Assembly: GCA_902774295.1 (NCBI GenBank)
Contig: CACYHP010000001.1
Location: 248,001-312,000, forward strand
Source of the DNA: an uncultured Bacteroidia bacterium
GTDB lineage: Bacteria > Bacteroidota > Bacteroidia > Bacteroidales > F082
Reading direction: 5' to 3'
DNA length: 64,000 nt
In this document: positions 25,660 to 34,575 of the stretch, in pieces
Position numbering within the stretch: position 1 is the stretch's first letter
Layout of the letters: the number at the start of each line of letters is the position of its first letter
Position numbers and translations under genes: made by a program
The notes under the pieces: model-generated
Told to the model about the DNA's origin: nothing
Databases searched by the model: none
The model's input: only the letters and a program-made list of their open reading frames with translations

Positions 25660-26205
25660 CTAAAGTTTTTTTATGATTTTGGCGGGATTGCCGCCAACCA
25701 CCACGTTGTCGGGGACATCTTTTGTCACGACAGCTCCGGCGGCGACGATGGCGTTTTTGCCTATCGTCACTCCGGGACAGATGATGGCGCCGATGCATAT
25801 CCAGGCGTTTTCTTTGATGGTCACTTTTGCGAAATGAAGCAGATTATGCCTGTCGTGAAGGTCGTGGTTGACTGTCGTGATTTTTACTTCAGGCGCAATC
25901 AGAACGTTGTCTTCTATCTCAACAATTCCTGGAGATAATACCGTCGCTCCTTTGTTAATAATGATGTTTTTGCCAAGTTTCATCCGTCTTCCGCAGTCGC
26001 AATAGAAAGGGGAGACGATGGCTACACTGTCATCGATTTCGCATTGGAACAGTTCTTCTAGAAGTCCTTTGTAATCCGGGTCGGTGGGTTTTTTGGCCGA
26101 TATCTTTTGGCACAAAGCGTGACTGCGAATCATCTCGGCCTCCACGTCGCGCAGGCGTGGGTCATCTTTACGGGCGGAACCGGTGGCATCGATAAAACCA
26201 AACAT
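25660..26205 (-). CDS. Hexapeptide-repeat acetyltransferase, maltose O-acetyltransferase type
   Basis: A 181-residue left-handed beta-helix enzyme that should transfer acetyl from acetyl-CoA to a sugar or similar hydroxyl. N-terminal helices (about 20-55) hold DPDYKGLLEELF. Hexapeptide turns run from about 75 (LGKNIIINKGATVL), through the catalytic-loop word TTVNHDLHDRHN, to the tail VVGGNPAKIIKKL. It is the first lipid-cluster gene after xylA (12 bases) and might modify the lipid head group or xylose-derived sugars. Confidence 0.85.
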   Translation of the reverse strand: MFGFIDATGSARKDDPRLRDVEAEMIRSHALCQKISAKKPTDPDYKGLLEELFQCEIDDSVAIVSPFYCDCGRRMKLGKNIIINKGATVLSPGIVEIEDNVLIAPEVKITTVNHDLHDRHNLLHFAKVTIKENAWICIGAIICPGVTIGKNAIVAAGAVVTKDVPDNVVVGGNPAKIIKKL

Positions 26206-26217
26206 CTTAATCTTTTT

Positions 26218-27537
26218 TTATTTGGCGTAAAGTGCCACTAAAGTCTCGTACTTCTCCTGCTTGCCGCTGATAGTCTTCGGCTCGCCGATTTGTTTGCCGT
26301 ATTCGTAAATCTTCTCGAAAGAGAGTTTTCCTTCCTCGAAATCGTGGCCGATGCCGTTGTCGAAAGAGGCGTAACGTGCTTTCTTCATGGCCGGAATCTC
26401 GCTATTTTCAAGGATATTGGCGGCGCTGAGCAATGCTCGTGCCATGGCGTCCATGCCGCTGATGTGGGCAATGAAGATATCCTCCGGATCGGTGCTGTTG
26501 CGGCGCAGCTTGGCATCGAAGTTGGTGCCGCCGGTGGTGAAGCCGCCGCCACGGATGATTTCCATCCAAGCCTGGGTGAGTTCGTAGTTGTCGATAGGGA
26601 ACTGGTCGGTATCCCAGCCGTTCTGCATGTCGCCGCGGTTGGCGTCGATGCTGCCCAGCATGCCGGCGTCGACAGCACATGCCAGCTCGTGTTCAAAGGT
26701 GTGGCCTGCTAACGTCGCGTGGTTGACTTCGATATTCACCTTGAAGTCCTTATCCAGACCATGGGCTCTCAGGAAGGCGATGACTGTCTCGGTGTCGACG
26801 TCATACTGATGTTTCATCGGCTCCATCGGCTTCGGCTCGATGAGGAAGGTGCCCTTGAAGCCATGAGCGCGGGCATAGTCGCGGGCTTTTGTCAGCATCA
26901 TGGCGAGATGATCTTTTTCACGTTTCTGGTCGGTATTCAAAAGACTCATATAGCCTTCACGGCCACCCCAGAAGACGTAGTTCTCGCCTCCGAGTTTGAT
27001 GGTGGCGTCGATGCTGTTTTTGATCTGCACCACAGCACGTGCTACGACGTCGAAGTCAGGGTTGGTGGCGGCGCCGTTCATATAGCGTTTGTGGCTGAAG
27101 ACGTTGGCGGTGCCCCAAAGCAGGTGGATGTCGGGATACTGGCGCATCTTCTCTAATGCGTAGTCGGTGATGATGCGCATGCGTTCTTCGTATTCCTCGA
27201 CGGTGGCGCCTTCTTCGACGAGGTCGACATCGTGGAAGCAGAAGAAGCGGATGCCCAGCTTGTCCATCAGCTCAAAGCCTGCGTCCATCTTGTCCTTGGC
27301 GCGTTGGATAGGGCATTCTGCCTTGTCCCATTCATAGGTGCGTGTCTGACCTCCGAAAGGGTCTCCACTGGCCTGACCCAGCGTGTGCCACCATGCCATA
27401 GCGAAGCGGAACCAGTCTTTCATCGGTTTGCCCATGACGATGCGGTCGGGTTCATAGTAATGGAAAGCCAAAACGTTCTTTGATGCAGTACCTTCGAAAG
27501 GTATCTTGCCGATTTGTGGGAAATATTCTTTTGTCAT
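26218..27537 (-). CDS. xylA: Xylose isomerase
   Basis: Converts D-xylose to D-xylulose. The 439-residue length fits the class II enzymes of Bacteroidota. The catalytic FCFHDVDLVEEG (His and Asp) is near 100-111, the metal-ligand region LIEPKPMEPMKHQYDVD near 231-247, and IEVNHATLAGHTFEHEL near 268-284. It follows xylB by a single base and precedes the lipid-cluster acetyltransferase by 12 bases. Confidence 0.97.
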   Translation of the reverse strand: MTKEYFPQIGKIPFEGTASKNVLAFHYYEPDRIVMGKPMKDWFRFAMAWWHTLGQASGDPFGGQTRTYEWDKAECPIQRAKDKMDAGFELMDKLGIRFFCFHDVDLVEEGATVEEYEERMRIITDYALEKMRQYPDIHLLWGTANVFSHKRYMNGAATNPDFDVVARAVVQIKNSIDATIKLGGENYVFWGGREGYMSLLNTDQKREKDHLAMMLTKARDYARAHGFKGTFLIEPKPMEPMKHQYDVDTETVIAFLRAHGLDKDFKVNIEVNHATLAGHTFEHELACAVDAGMLGSIDANRGDMQNGWDTDQFPIDNYELTQAWMEIIRGGGFTTGGTNFDAKLRRNSTDPEDIFIAHISGMDAMARALLSAANILENSEIPAMKKARYASFDNGIGHDFEEGKLSFEKIYEYGKQIGEPKTISGKQEKYETLVALYAK

Positions 27538-27538
27538 A

Positions 27539-28948
27539 TTATTTAGTTTTTAATTGATTTTCCAATATCTGTTTCCAACGTCTGTAAGCCTCTTTCAGCG
27601 GGGCTGTATAGTCTTTGCGAGGCTCTATTGTCGCCAGCTGTTTCAGCGAGGTGAATGCCTCGTCTTCGTCGGCATATATGCCGGCTCCAAGTCCTGCTCC
27701 TACGCTGCCGTCGGTGTCATAGAGACGTATGGTGGCGTCGCTGACAGATGCCAAGGTGTCGCGGAAGATAGGGGAGAGGAACATGTTGGCGCGGCCGGCG
27801 TGAATCTCTCTGATGTCGCCCATCAGCTCCATCCCGTACATGAAGGCGAAAGCGACGCCTTCCTGGGCGGCACGCAGCAGGTGTGCGCGGGTGTGACGAT
27901 TGTAGTTGAGTCCGTGGATAGAGGCGTCGATGTTCTTGTTTTCAAGCACACGCTCAGCGCCGTTGCCGAACGGTATGATGCTGATGCCTTCGCTGCCCAC
28001 TGGGACGGTGGCGGCGAGGTCGTCGATCTGGTTATAGCTTAAGTCGGCTGCCACATTATGTTTCAGCCATGAGTTGAGAATGCCGCATCCGTTGATGCAG
28101 TGCATCAGGCCAAGGGTATGGTTGACGTGTAGGAATGTGTTGATACGTGACTGTGACACCTTGTCAGTGTTTTCCTGAATTCCGTAGACGACGCCTGAGG
28201 TGCCTGCTGTCGAGGCTATCTCGCCCGGATGCAGCACACGTAATGATAAGGCATTGTTTGGTTGATCGCCGGCACGATAGGTGACAGGTGTGTCTGCCTT
28301 GAGACCCAGCTCTTGGGCGACAGCATCACTCACCAGGCCTTGTTCGCCGAAGGTAGGCACCAGTGGCGGTATGATATCTCTCGGGAAGCCGAAATAGTCC
28401 ATCATCTCGGAGCTCAGGGTTCCTTTTGAGAAGTCCCACAGCATCATCTCGCTCAGTCCGCAGGCGGTGGTGGCAGGTGTGCCTGTGAGGCGCATAGCCA
28501 GGTAGTCGCCTGGAAGCATGATATAACGTATCTTATCGAAAAGCTCGGGCTCGTGTTCCTTCACCCATGCCAGTTTGGAGGCGGTGAAGTTGCCCGGCAG
28601 CGGCGCCTTCTCACCGTAAGGCACGCCGCGCGAGTCGCACCAGATGATGGCGTCGCGCAACGGCTGAAGGTCCTTGTCGAGACATACGAGGCCGTGCATC
28701 TGATAGCTGATGCCGATAGCCTTTATTGTTGACAGTTTACAGTTTTCAGATGACAGTTTAGCTAACGCCTGCTTGAAGTAGCTCCACCAGTCTTCGGGCT
28801 TCTGTTCTGCCCAGCCAGGCTGCAATGCTTTAATAGGAGCCTCGTTCTCCGGCCAATGCGCCGACGTGACACATTGCCCGCTGTCGGCATCCACCAACGA
28901 CACCTTCACACTACTGCTCCCTAAATCAATTCCCAAAAGAAAACTCAT
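27539..28948 (-). CDS. xylB: Xylulokinase
   Basis: Phosphorylates D-xylulose to xylulose 5-phosphate with ATP. FGGY-family protein of about 469 residues. The ATP-site start FLLGIDLGSSSVKVSL is at the N-terminus, GISYQMHGLVCLD near 80-92 and TAGTSGVVYG near 250-259. The frame opens at 28972, but MSFLLGIDLG at 28948 is chosen because it removes an overlap with the xylE stop and starts directly with the fold. DNA at 28726-28761 is a low-complexity AGTTTACAGTTT-type run read as SSENCKLST. Confidence 0.95.
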   Translation of the reverse strand: MSFLLGIDLGSSSVKVSLVDADSGQCVTSAHWPENEAPIKALQPGWAEQKPEDWWSYFKQALAKLSSENCKLSTIKAIGISYQMHGLVCLDKDLQPLRDAIIWCDSRGVPYGEKAPLPGNFTASKLAWVKEHEPELFDKIRYIMLPGDYLAMRLTGTPATTACGLSEMMLWDFSKGTLSSEMMDYFGFPRDIIPPLVPTFGEQGLVSDAVAQELGLKADTPVTYRAGDQPNNALSLRVLHPGEIASTAGTSGVVYGIQENTDKVSQSRINTFLHVNHTLGLMHCINGCGILNSWLKHNVAADLSYNQIDDLAATVPVGSEGISIIPFGNGAERVLENKNIDASIHGLNYNRHTRAHLLRAAQEGVAFAFMYGMELMGDIREIHAGRANMFLSPIFRDTLASVSDATIRLYDTDGSVGAGLGAGIYADEDEAFTSLKQLATIEPRKDYTAPLKEAYRRWKQILENQLKTK

Positions 28949-28953
28949 AACTA

Positions 28954-30414
28954 TCAATTTTTCTTCTTCCAAAGTCTGGACATATCCTCAAGAGTTTTGC
29001 CTTTAGTCTCAGGCACCAATTTCCATACGAACACTGCTGCCACGATGCACATCACGCCGTAGAGGCCGTAGGTGAACCAGTGGCCGAAATCGTCGTTTGG
29101 GGTGATATGCATATTGAACATCGGCACGAAGGTGCTGCTGACCACGAAGTTGAAGATCCATTGTGCAGCGACAGCTATTGCCACGGCAGTGCCACGGACG
29201 GTGTTGGGGAAGATTTCGGAGATGAGCACCCAGCAGATTGGGCCCCATGAGAACATGAACGAGGCTGAGTATATCAAGATGCTCATCATGGTGACGAGTT
29301 CCAACCCTGCGTGACCGAAGCTCAGGGCGACGCCGAAAGCGCCCAATGCCATGCCCAGTGAGCCTGTGATAAGCAGCGGTCTGCGACCCCATCGTTCTAC
29401 GGTGAAGATGGCCACCAAGGTGAAGAGTATGTTAACCACGCCCATCATCACGGTGTTGAACATCGGGTTGGTCATACCCATGTCGCCGAAGATACGCGGA
29501 GCGTAGTAGAGCACTGCGTTGATGCCGACAACCTGTTGGAACACGCTGAGCATCACACCGATGAAGATGACCAGCCAGCCGTATGTGAACAGTTTTTCTG
29601 TGCGCACTTTGATGGTGCTGCGTATGTCGGCGAGTATCTCCTTGGCTTTTTCCATACCGTTGATACGCGCAAGGATTTTCAGGGCGCTGTCGTCTTTGCC
29701 TATCATCACTAAGAAACGTGGTGACTCAGGCACAAGACAGATGAGGATGATGAACAGCGCGGCGATGACAGCTTCTGAAGCGAACATATAACGCCATCCC
29801 GTTGTGATGGTCCAAGGGTCACTACCCGGAAGCACCCGGCTGATGCCGTTGCCTATCGACTCGATGACCGGATTCTCATGCGAACCTAATATCAGGAAGT
29901 TGACGAAATACACCACCAACTGTCCGAAGATGATGGCAAACTGGTTCCAGCTCACCAGCTGACCGCGTTTGCCGGCAGGTGATATCTCGCCGATGTACAT
30001 TGGACAGATGGCGCTCGCCAGTCCCACGCCGATGCCGCCGATGATACGGTAATGGTTGAAGGCGTTGAGGATTGTCATAGTAGGGGTGCTTTGCATGTGG
30101 AACGGGAATCCGGGTTGGGCGGATCCGATTGCCGACACAAAGAAGAGCACGCCTGCCACGAAAAGCGTCAGCTTGCGTCCAAGACGGTTGGCGAGCCATC
30201 CGGAGATAAGGGCTCCGATGACGCAGCCAATAAGTGCGCTGCTACAGGTGAGTCCGTGGATGAAATCGGTGTATTGGAAGTCAGTAGCTCCCAGGAAGTA
30301 AGCCTGCAAGCCTTTTTCAGCACCAGATATGACGGCAGTGTCGTAGCCAAAAAGTAGTCCGCCGAGTACGGCTGCTAACACGATGCTGTATAAATAGCCT
30401 TTGTTCGTGTTCAT
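28954..30414 (-). CDS. xylE: D-xylose:proton symporter, sugar-porter MFS
   Basis: A 486-residue inner-membrane importer with twelve segments. Signature words: GGLLFGYDTAVISGAEKGL near 14-32, GWLANRLGRKLTLF, and the mid-loop VPESPRFLV; QQVVGINAVLYYAPRIF near 290-306 is the sugar-binding stretch of XylE-type porters; VPETKGKTLEDM closes the protein. The frame opens at 30459, but MNTNKGYL at 30414 is chosen because a TATATTTG box at 30430-30437 lies between them. It is the first gene of xylE-xylB-xylA. Confidence 0.93.
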   Translation of the reverse strand: MNTNKGYLYSIVLAAVLGGLLFGYDTAVISGAEKGLQAYFLGATDFQYTDFIHGLTCSSALIGCVIGALISGWLANRLGRKLTLFVAGVLFFVSAIGSAQPGFPFHMQSTPTMTILNAFNHYRIIGGIGVGLASAICPMYIGEISPAGKRGQLVSWNQFAIIFGQLVVYFVNFLILGSHENPVIESIGNGISRVLPGSDPWTITTGWRYMFASEAVIAALFIILICLVPESPRFLVMIGKDDSALKILARINGMEKAKEILADIRSTIKVRTEKLFTYGWLVIFIGVMLSVFQQVVGINAVLYYAPRIFGDMGMTNPMFNTVMMGVVNILFTLVAIFTVERWGRRPLLITGSLGMALGAFGVALSFGHAGLELVTMMSILIYSASFMFSWGPICWVLISEIFPNTVRGTAVAIAVAAQWIFNFVVSSTFVPMFNMHITPNDDFGHWFTYGLYGVMCIVAAVFVWKLVPETKGKTLEDMSRLWKKKN

Positions 30415-30429
30415 AGTAAAATTTTTTTG

Positions 30430-30437
30430 CAAATATA
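30430..30437 (-). promoter_or_regulatory. -7 box (TATATTTG) for the xyl operon
   Basis: TATATTTG followed by C on the minus strand, 15 bases ahead of the xylE ATG at 30414. It lies next to the opposite-strand box at 30449. Confidence 0.6.
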
Positions 30438-30448
30438 CAAAAAAACCA

Positions 30449-30456
30449 TACCTTTG
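30449..30456 (+). promoter_or_regulatory. -7 box (TACCTTTG) for the pectate lyase gene
   Basis: TACCTTTG followed by C, about 39 bases ahead of the ATG at 30496; divergent from the xylE box. Confidence 0.55.
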
Positions 30457-30495
30457 CACACTGATACTATACTTTTTTAATTAAAAAATTACGTC

Positions 30496-31575
30496 ATGAA
30501 CAAGAATATGATTAGAATTATGAGACTTGTTTTATTTGTTATGATGGCAAGTCTTATGGTCATTGCTTGTAAGAAAAACAAGGATGACAACGCAGGAACT
30601 GCAAACGTTTTGTCGCCTTACGACATGAATTGTCCTGTGGGTTTCGGTATGAACGTGACTGGTGGCAACGGACAGAATGTAGTTACCGTTACCACTCAGG
30701 AGGAACTCAGAAACGTATTGGCTGGCACAGAGCCTGCCACGGTATATGTGAAGGGTAAAATCACTCTTGACAACACCATTTCTGTGGGTTCCAACAAATC
30801 CATTCTCGGCTTGAGCGGTGCCGTTGTCAGCAACACGCAACGGGACACCACCGCCGGAGTATTCCAGCTCATGGGCAGCGACAACATCATTATCCGCAAC
30901 CTGACAATATTAGGGCCTGGAGCATACGACATCGACGCTAACTACAGCGACAACATCGCGCTCGTTGGTGCCACCAATGTGTGGGTTGACCACTGCGACA
31001 TACAGGACGGCATTGACGGTAATATGGACATCGTGATGGGTTCTGACAATGTTTGTGTCAGTTGGACGCGATTCCGTTATCTCATCGCCCCTCCTGGAGG
31101 CGGTACTGGCGGGAACGACGACCATCGTAACAGCAATCTTATTGGCGGCAGCAACAATAACATGGATATTGATGGCGGCAAACTCAACTGCACCTTCATC
31201 AACTGCTGGTGGGGCGAAGGATGTGCCGAGCGATGCCCTCGCGTGAGATTCGGCAAAGTGCATGTGGTGAACAGCCTATACAATGGCGAGGACTTTACTT
31301 ACTGCATCGGATACGGAGTGTATTCCAATATCTATGTCGAGAAATGCGCCGTCATTACAGATGTGGCACGCGAACACTTCCTGCAGGACTATCATGGTGA
31401 CAAGGATTTCAACGTACAGGTGACGGGCTGCTACGGTTATGCCGACACTACAATATTCCAGGGCGAACAAGGACAGTTTGTGCCTGAGTACCGTTACATC
31501 TCATACGATGCCGCCAAAGTGCTCTCGGTTGTCACCGACAGAGAGACTGGTGCCGGACCGACGATGGATTGGTAG
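30496..31575 (+). CDS. Pectate lyase lipoprotein, polysaccharide lyase family 1
   Basis: A 359-residue lipoprotein that should cleave polygalacturonan by beta-elimination at the cell surface or in the periplasm. The lipobox is VIAC with C25, followed by KKNKDD. The right-handed beta-helix carries NIIIRNLTILGPGAYDID, then VGATNVWVDHCDIQDGIDGN and DIVMGSDNVCVSWTRF, the ordered words of PL1 with calcium-binding Asp residues. The end is short compared with plant-pathogen enzymes. It diverges from xylE, and both fit use of plant cell-wall sugars. Confidence 0.88.
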   Translation: MNKNMIRIMRLVLFVMMASLMVIACKKNKDDNAGTANVLSPYDMNCPVGFGMNVTGGNGQNVVTVTTQEELRNVLAGTEPATVYVKGKITLDNTISVGSNKSILGLSGAVVSNTQRDTTAGVFQLMGSDNIIIRNLTILGPGAYDIDANYSDNIALVGATNVWVDHCDIQDGIDGNMDIVMGSDNVCVSWTRFRYLIAPPGGGTGGNDDHRNSNLIGGSNNNMDIDGGKLNCTFINCWWGEGCAERCPRVRFGKVHVVNSLYNGEDFTYCIGYGVYSNIYVEKCAVITDVAREHFLQDYHGDKDFNVQVTGCYGYADTTIFQGEQGQFVPEYRYISYDAAKVLSVVTDRETGAGPTMDW

Positions 31576-31584
31576 TATTAGTCA

Positions 31585-32904
31585 TTATTTTAAGGCTATT
31601 CGGTAGTCTGCTATTGGTGCCACAATCATCTTATGGCGATTCGCAATGCGATAGGTGAGACCCAACTGACGGAACTCATCGAGGAAAGCATCGAGGTATC
31701 TGTCGTCTTCAAACCGTTGCATCAGGCTGATACAGAACGTGCCTCCTACAGCACTCATCTCAATGGCGAGCGCGTACGGCGTAAAGACTTCTGTGTACAT
31801 CTCGCTGACGTATTTTTCGGCGGCACCCATATTAGCCTTGCCGACATAGCTGACGCAGGCTGAGGCTGCCGATGGCACCACGCTGTATGCTTGGACCATT
31901 GCCTGATGACGGGCCTCAAGAGTGGGTACTCTTTCGAACATGTCTTGTGCAGCCTTACTTTTCAAGAAACGCTCAATGACATTGTCTTTGCTGGACTGCA
32001 GAATCACCATGCCTCGGTATATGGTCTGCTGCATGTCGATATCCATCCCGCGCATTTCATCGGTATAGGACAACATCAGTGATGATGCCATTGACTGAGC
32101 CGCCTTCGGACAGCCTACGGCGGGACGCTCGTTGATGGCCAGCACCATCATCGGCACTCCTTCCGATGAGTCGGGATGCAGACGGGCAATGGCACGGTTA
32201 AGTAACAGCGACACGAGGGTGGCAGGCGATGTGTCGGCTGAAGACACATACTTCATCATCTCTTGCTCTTCAACAACGATGTTGATGGCTTCCACGTCAT
32301 CGGTTAACTTCGTCTTGCTCTGTGTGAGAAGATTGATGCTCTTCGGGCGTTCCGGCAGAGGCATCGGGCGAAGGTTTTCGGGTTTGACCTTTGTAGCAGG
32401 GTCTTCCCATTCCTCCGGACTGATAATGTCGCCTGCCAAACGGATGCGTTCTGTGTTCGTTTCAGGACTAAGTGTGGCATCATAACGGCGACGGGAATAT
32501 TCGTAGAGCATGGTGCGCAGTATGTTATAGCATCCTGTGCCGTCGGTCATGGCATGGAAGAAATCGATGGCGATGCAGTCGTCCCAATAACAGAATGCCA
32601 GCAGATGGTAGTTCGACTCCGGACCAACCAGTTGAACAGGTCTTTCACCTTTACTGACCACCCACGGCTCGTTGTTGTCTTCATACACGAAATATTCAGT
32701 GCCTGAAGCATCTTTCCTGATGCCAAGCTTCACTTGATAATATGGATATCGCTGACGTGTAGACTCCACCGCTTCGCGCAATATATCACCGTCGACGGCG
32801 TCCTTCATCTTCAAGATTATGCGGCACGTCCATGTCATCTGTCCTCCTGCCCATGTCAAGTAGAATCTTTCCGTAAGCAGTTTGTTCCCTTTGTTGTAGT
32901 TCAT
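31585..32904 (-). CDS. Condensation-fold acyltransferase (alcohol acetyltransferase/PapA-like)
   Basis: A 439-residue protein of the CoA-dependent acyltransferase/condensation-domain fold. The active-site word is IDFFHAMTDGTGCYN near 112-126, a HxxxDG motif with one His. Pro-Glu-rich words (RPMPLPERPKS) follow, and VSYVGKANMG is in the place of the second-half latch. Such proteins acylate alcohols or lipid hydroxyls; the substrate here is unknown. It is the last gene of the MarR-led redox operon, 15 bases after the flavodoxin gene, and its link to redox is unclear. Confidence 0.7.
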   Translation of the reverse strand: MNYNKGNKLLTERFYLTWAGGQMTWTCRIILKMKDAVDGDILREAVESTRQRYPYYQVKLGIRKDASGTEYFVYEDNNEPWVVSKGERPVQLVGPESNYHLLAFCYWDDCIAIDFFHAMTDGTGCYNILRTMLYEYSRRRYDATLSPETNTERIRLAGDIISPEEWEDPATKVKPENLRPMPLPERPKSINLLTQSKTKLTDDVEAINIVVEEQEMMKYVSSADTSPATLVSLLLNRAIARLHPDSSEGVPMMVLAINERPAVGCPKAAQSMASSLMLSYTDEMRGMDIDMQQTIYRGMVILQSSKDNVIERFLKSKAAQDMFERVPTLEARHQAMVQAYSVVPSAASACVSYVGKANMGAAEKYVSEMYTEVFTPYALAIEMSAVGGTFCISLMQRFEDDRYLDAFLDEFRQLGLTYRIANRHKMIVAPIADYRIALK

Positions 32905-32919
32905 GTTATTAATTTTTTT

Positions 32920-33441
32920 TTATTTGTTCATCAATCTGCTTTCACCCCAAGTGTATTGAGGATAAGCATTCTTGAGGTCGTTGTAGGAACCCTTCACATC
33001 GCTGCTGCCGCTGGTGGCGAAGACGTTGAGTGTCTTGTCGCTCAGGTCGTGAGCCTCGATGAAGGTGTTGACGATGGTCGGGGCGGTGTACCACCAGATT
33101 GGGAATCCGATCCATACCACATCGTATTCGGCGATGTTCTCGCAACGGCCTTTGATGACTGGACGTGACGATTTGTCTTTCATCTCGATGGTCGAGCGAG
33201 AGTTTTTGTCGCGCCAGTCGAGGTCGGCGGCGGTATACGGTTGTTCAGGCGTGATCTCATAGAGGTCGGCGTTGAATTCTTTGGCGAGTTTCTGGGCTGC
33301 GGCCTTGGTGGTACCGGTGGCCGAGAAGTATACGATAAGGGTCTTTTTCATTTCTTTGTCCTCCTTTTGTTGTTTGTTTTGTGCGCAGACGCCGAGACTT
33401 AACGTCAGCAGTGCTACAATGATTAATGCCAGTTTTTTCAT
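32920..33441 (-). CDS. Flavodoxin with a Sec signal peptide
   Basis: A 173-residue protein. Residues 1-20 (MKKLALIIVALLTLSLGVCA) form a classical signal peptide, followed by a polar spacer and a flavodoxin from M31 (MKKTLIVYFSATGTTKAAAQ). The FMN phosphate loop is SATGTT (40-45); PIWWYTAPTIVNTF and NVFATSGSSDVKGS form the isoalloxazine and later loops. An exported flavodoxin would work in the periplasm. M31 could be an internal start giving a cytoplasmic form. The neighbouring peroxidase is also exported, which supports a shared location. Confidence 0.85.
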   Translation of the reverse strand: MKKLALIIVALLTLSLGVCAQNKQQKEDKEMKKTLIVYFSATGTTKAAAQKLAKEFNADLYEITPEQPYTAADLDWRDKNSRSTIEMKDKSSRPVIKGRCENIAEYDVVWIGFPIWWYTAPTIVNTFIEAHDLSDKTLNVFATSGSSDVKGSYNDLKNAYPQYTWGESRLMNK

Positions 33442-33452
33442 GGTATGGTGTT

Positions 33453-34076
33453 TTATTTCAACATTGCCTCAATGTCAGCCTCCATTTCCTCCGGTTTTGC
33501 CACTGGTGGAAAACGTTTGATGACGCTGCCGTCCTTCGATATGAGGAATTTGGTGAAGTTCCAGCGGATTTCACCGTCCTTACGCCCTTCGGAGCGGCTC
33601 AGACTGTCGACGAGTGCCATTGTGGCCTTGTCTTTCAAGCCATGGACTTCTTCATTAGGTACTTGTGTGCAGAGGTAGGTGAAGATAGGATGAGCGTTCT
33701 CGCCGAACACGTCAATCTTCTTCATCAGCGGGAATGTCACACCATGGTTGAGGCGGCAGAACTCTGCGATTTCCTCGTCGCTGCCGGGTTCCTGGTGTTT
33801 GAACTGGTCGCATGGGAAGCCGAGGATGACAAACCCCTGGTCTTGATACTTTTTATAAAGGGCTTCCAAGCCGTCGTATTGTGGAGTGAAGCCGCATTTC
33901 GAAGCGGTGTTGACAATCATGAGGACTTTGCCACGGTATTGTGCCATGTCCACCTCTTCGCCCTTGTTGTTCAGGGCCTTAAAATCATAAATCGTTGCCA
34001 TTTTCTTATTGTTTTGAGTGCAGGCCGCAAGAAACAGAAGCATCATCACGGCCATGCTGATTATACTTTTATTCAT
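33453..34076 (-). CDS. Glutathione peroxidase-family lipoprotein
   Basis: A 207-residue thiol peroxidase of the GPx family. The lipobox LAAC (C19) marks an exported lipoprotein. The catalytic Cys61 is in NTASKCGFTPQ, the Gln in ILGFPCDQFKHQEPG and the Trp in IRWNFTKFL, so the triad is complete. Cys (not selenocysteine) members usually take electrons from thioredoxin-like partners. It lies 2 bases downstream of the ferritin-like gene and 11 bases ahead of the exported flavodoxin, in an operon led by an OhrR-like regulator. Confidence 0.92.
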   Translation of the reverse strand: MNKSIISMAVMMLLFLAACTQNNKKMATIYDFKALNNKGEEVDMAQYRGKVLMIVNTASKCGFTPQYDGLEALYKKYQDQGFVILGFPCDQFKHQEPGSDEEIAEFCRLNHGVTFPLMKKIDVFGENAHPIFTYLCTQVPNEEVHGLKDKATMALVDSLSRSEGRKDGEIRWNFTKFLISKDGSVIKRFPPVAKPEEMEADIEAMLK

Positions 34077-34078
34077 AA

Positions 34079-34540
34079 TTACATCATCTCGATAAGGAAG
34101 TTTTCATAACCAAGTTTGTCGATGTAGTTGAGATACTGTCTCTCCCAATCCATGTGAGCCTTCTCGCCGTCGATCCATTTATAAATAAGCTTCTGGGTGA
34201 TATAATCATCTGCGAAAGCTTCGGCCAGTTTGCTCATCTCTTCAACTGCTTTTGGCTGGTAGTCCGACTCAATCTGCTGTTTCGGGTCGTCGTAGAACGG
34301 GTATTCCACGGTTTTCATGGCCTCTTGCAGGTCGGCAGGTTTGCAACCGAGTTCCACAAGGCGGTTGAGGACTTCTTCTGCCTCGTCCCATTCCTCTTCA
34401 GCTTCCTCTTTCCATTTGTCGGCGAGTTTGTTCCAGCCGTTAAAGCGGTCGTAAGCCGAGAATGCGAAATGCTGTTTGCTGTTGCCAAACCATACTGCGC
34501 CCATGTAGGCGAATTGTTTTAATGCTTCTTCTTTAGTCAT
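34079..34540 (-). CDS. Bacterioferritin-like protein
   Basis: A 153-residue helical protein. The last helix reads GEKAHMDWERQYLNYIDKLG, close to the fourth helix of bacterioferritin, with an ExxH ligand pair. An earlier helix, EEEWDEAEEVLNRLVELG, has the place and pattern of the second helix, though its usual ExxH is ExxD-like. Length is close to bacterioferritin (about 158). It could store iron or act as a ferritin-like oxidoreductase. It is second in the MarR-led operon, fitting an oxidative-stress role. Confidence 0.65.
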   Translation of the reverse strand: MTKEEALKQFAYMGAVWFGNSKQHFAFSAYDRFNGWNKLADKWKEEAEEEWDEAEEVLNRLVELGCKPADLQEAMKTVEYPFYDDPKQQIESDYQPKAVEEMSKLAEAFADDYITQKLIYKWIDGEKAHMDWERQYLNYIDKLGYENFLIEMM

Positions 34541-34575
34541 AATAGTAAAATTTTAATGTTAATAAAATAGTGAGT

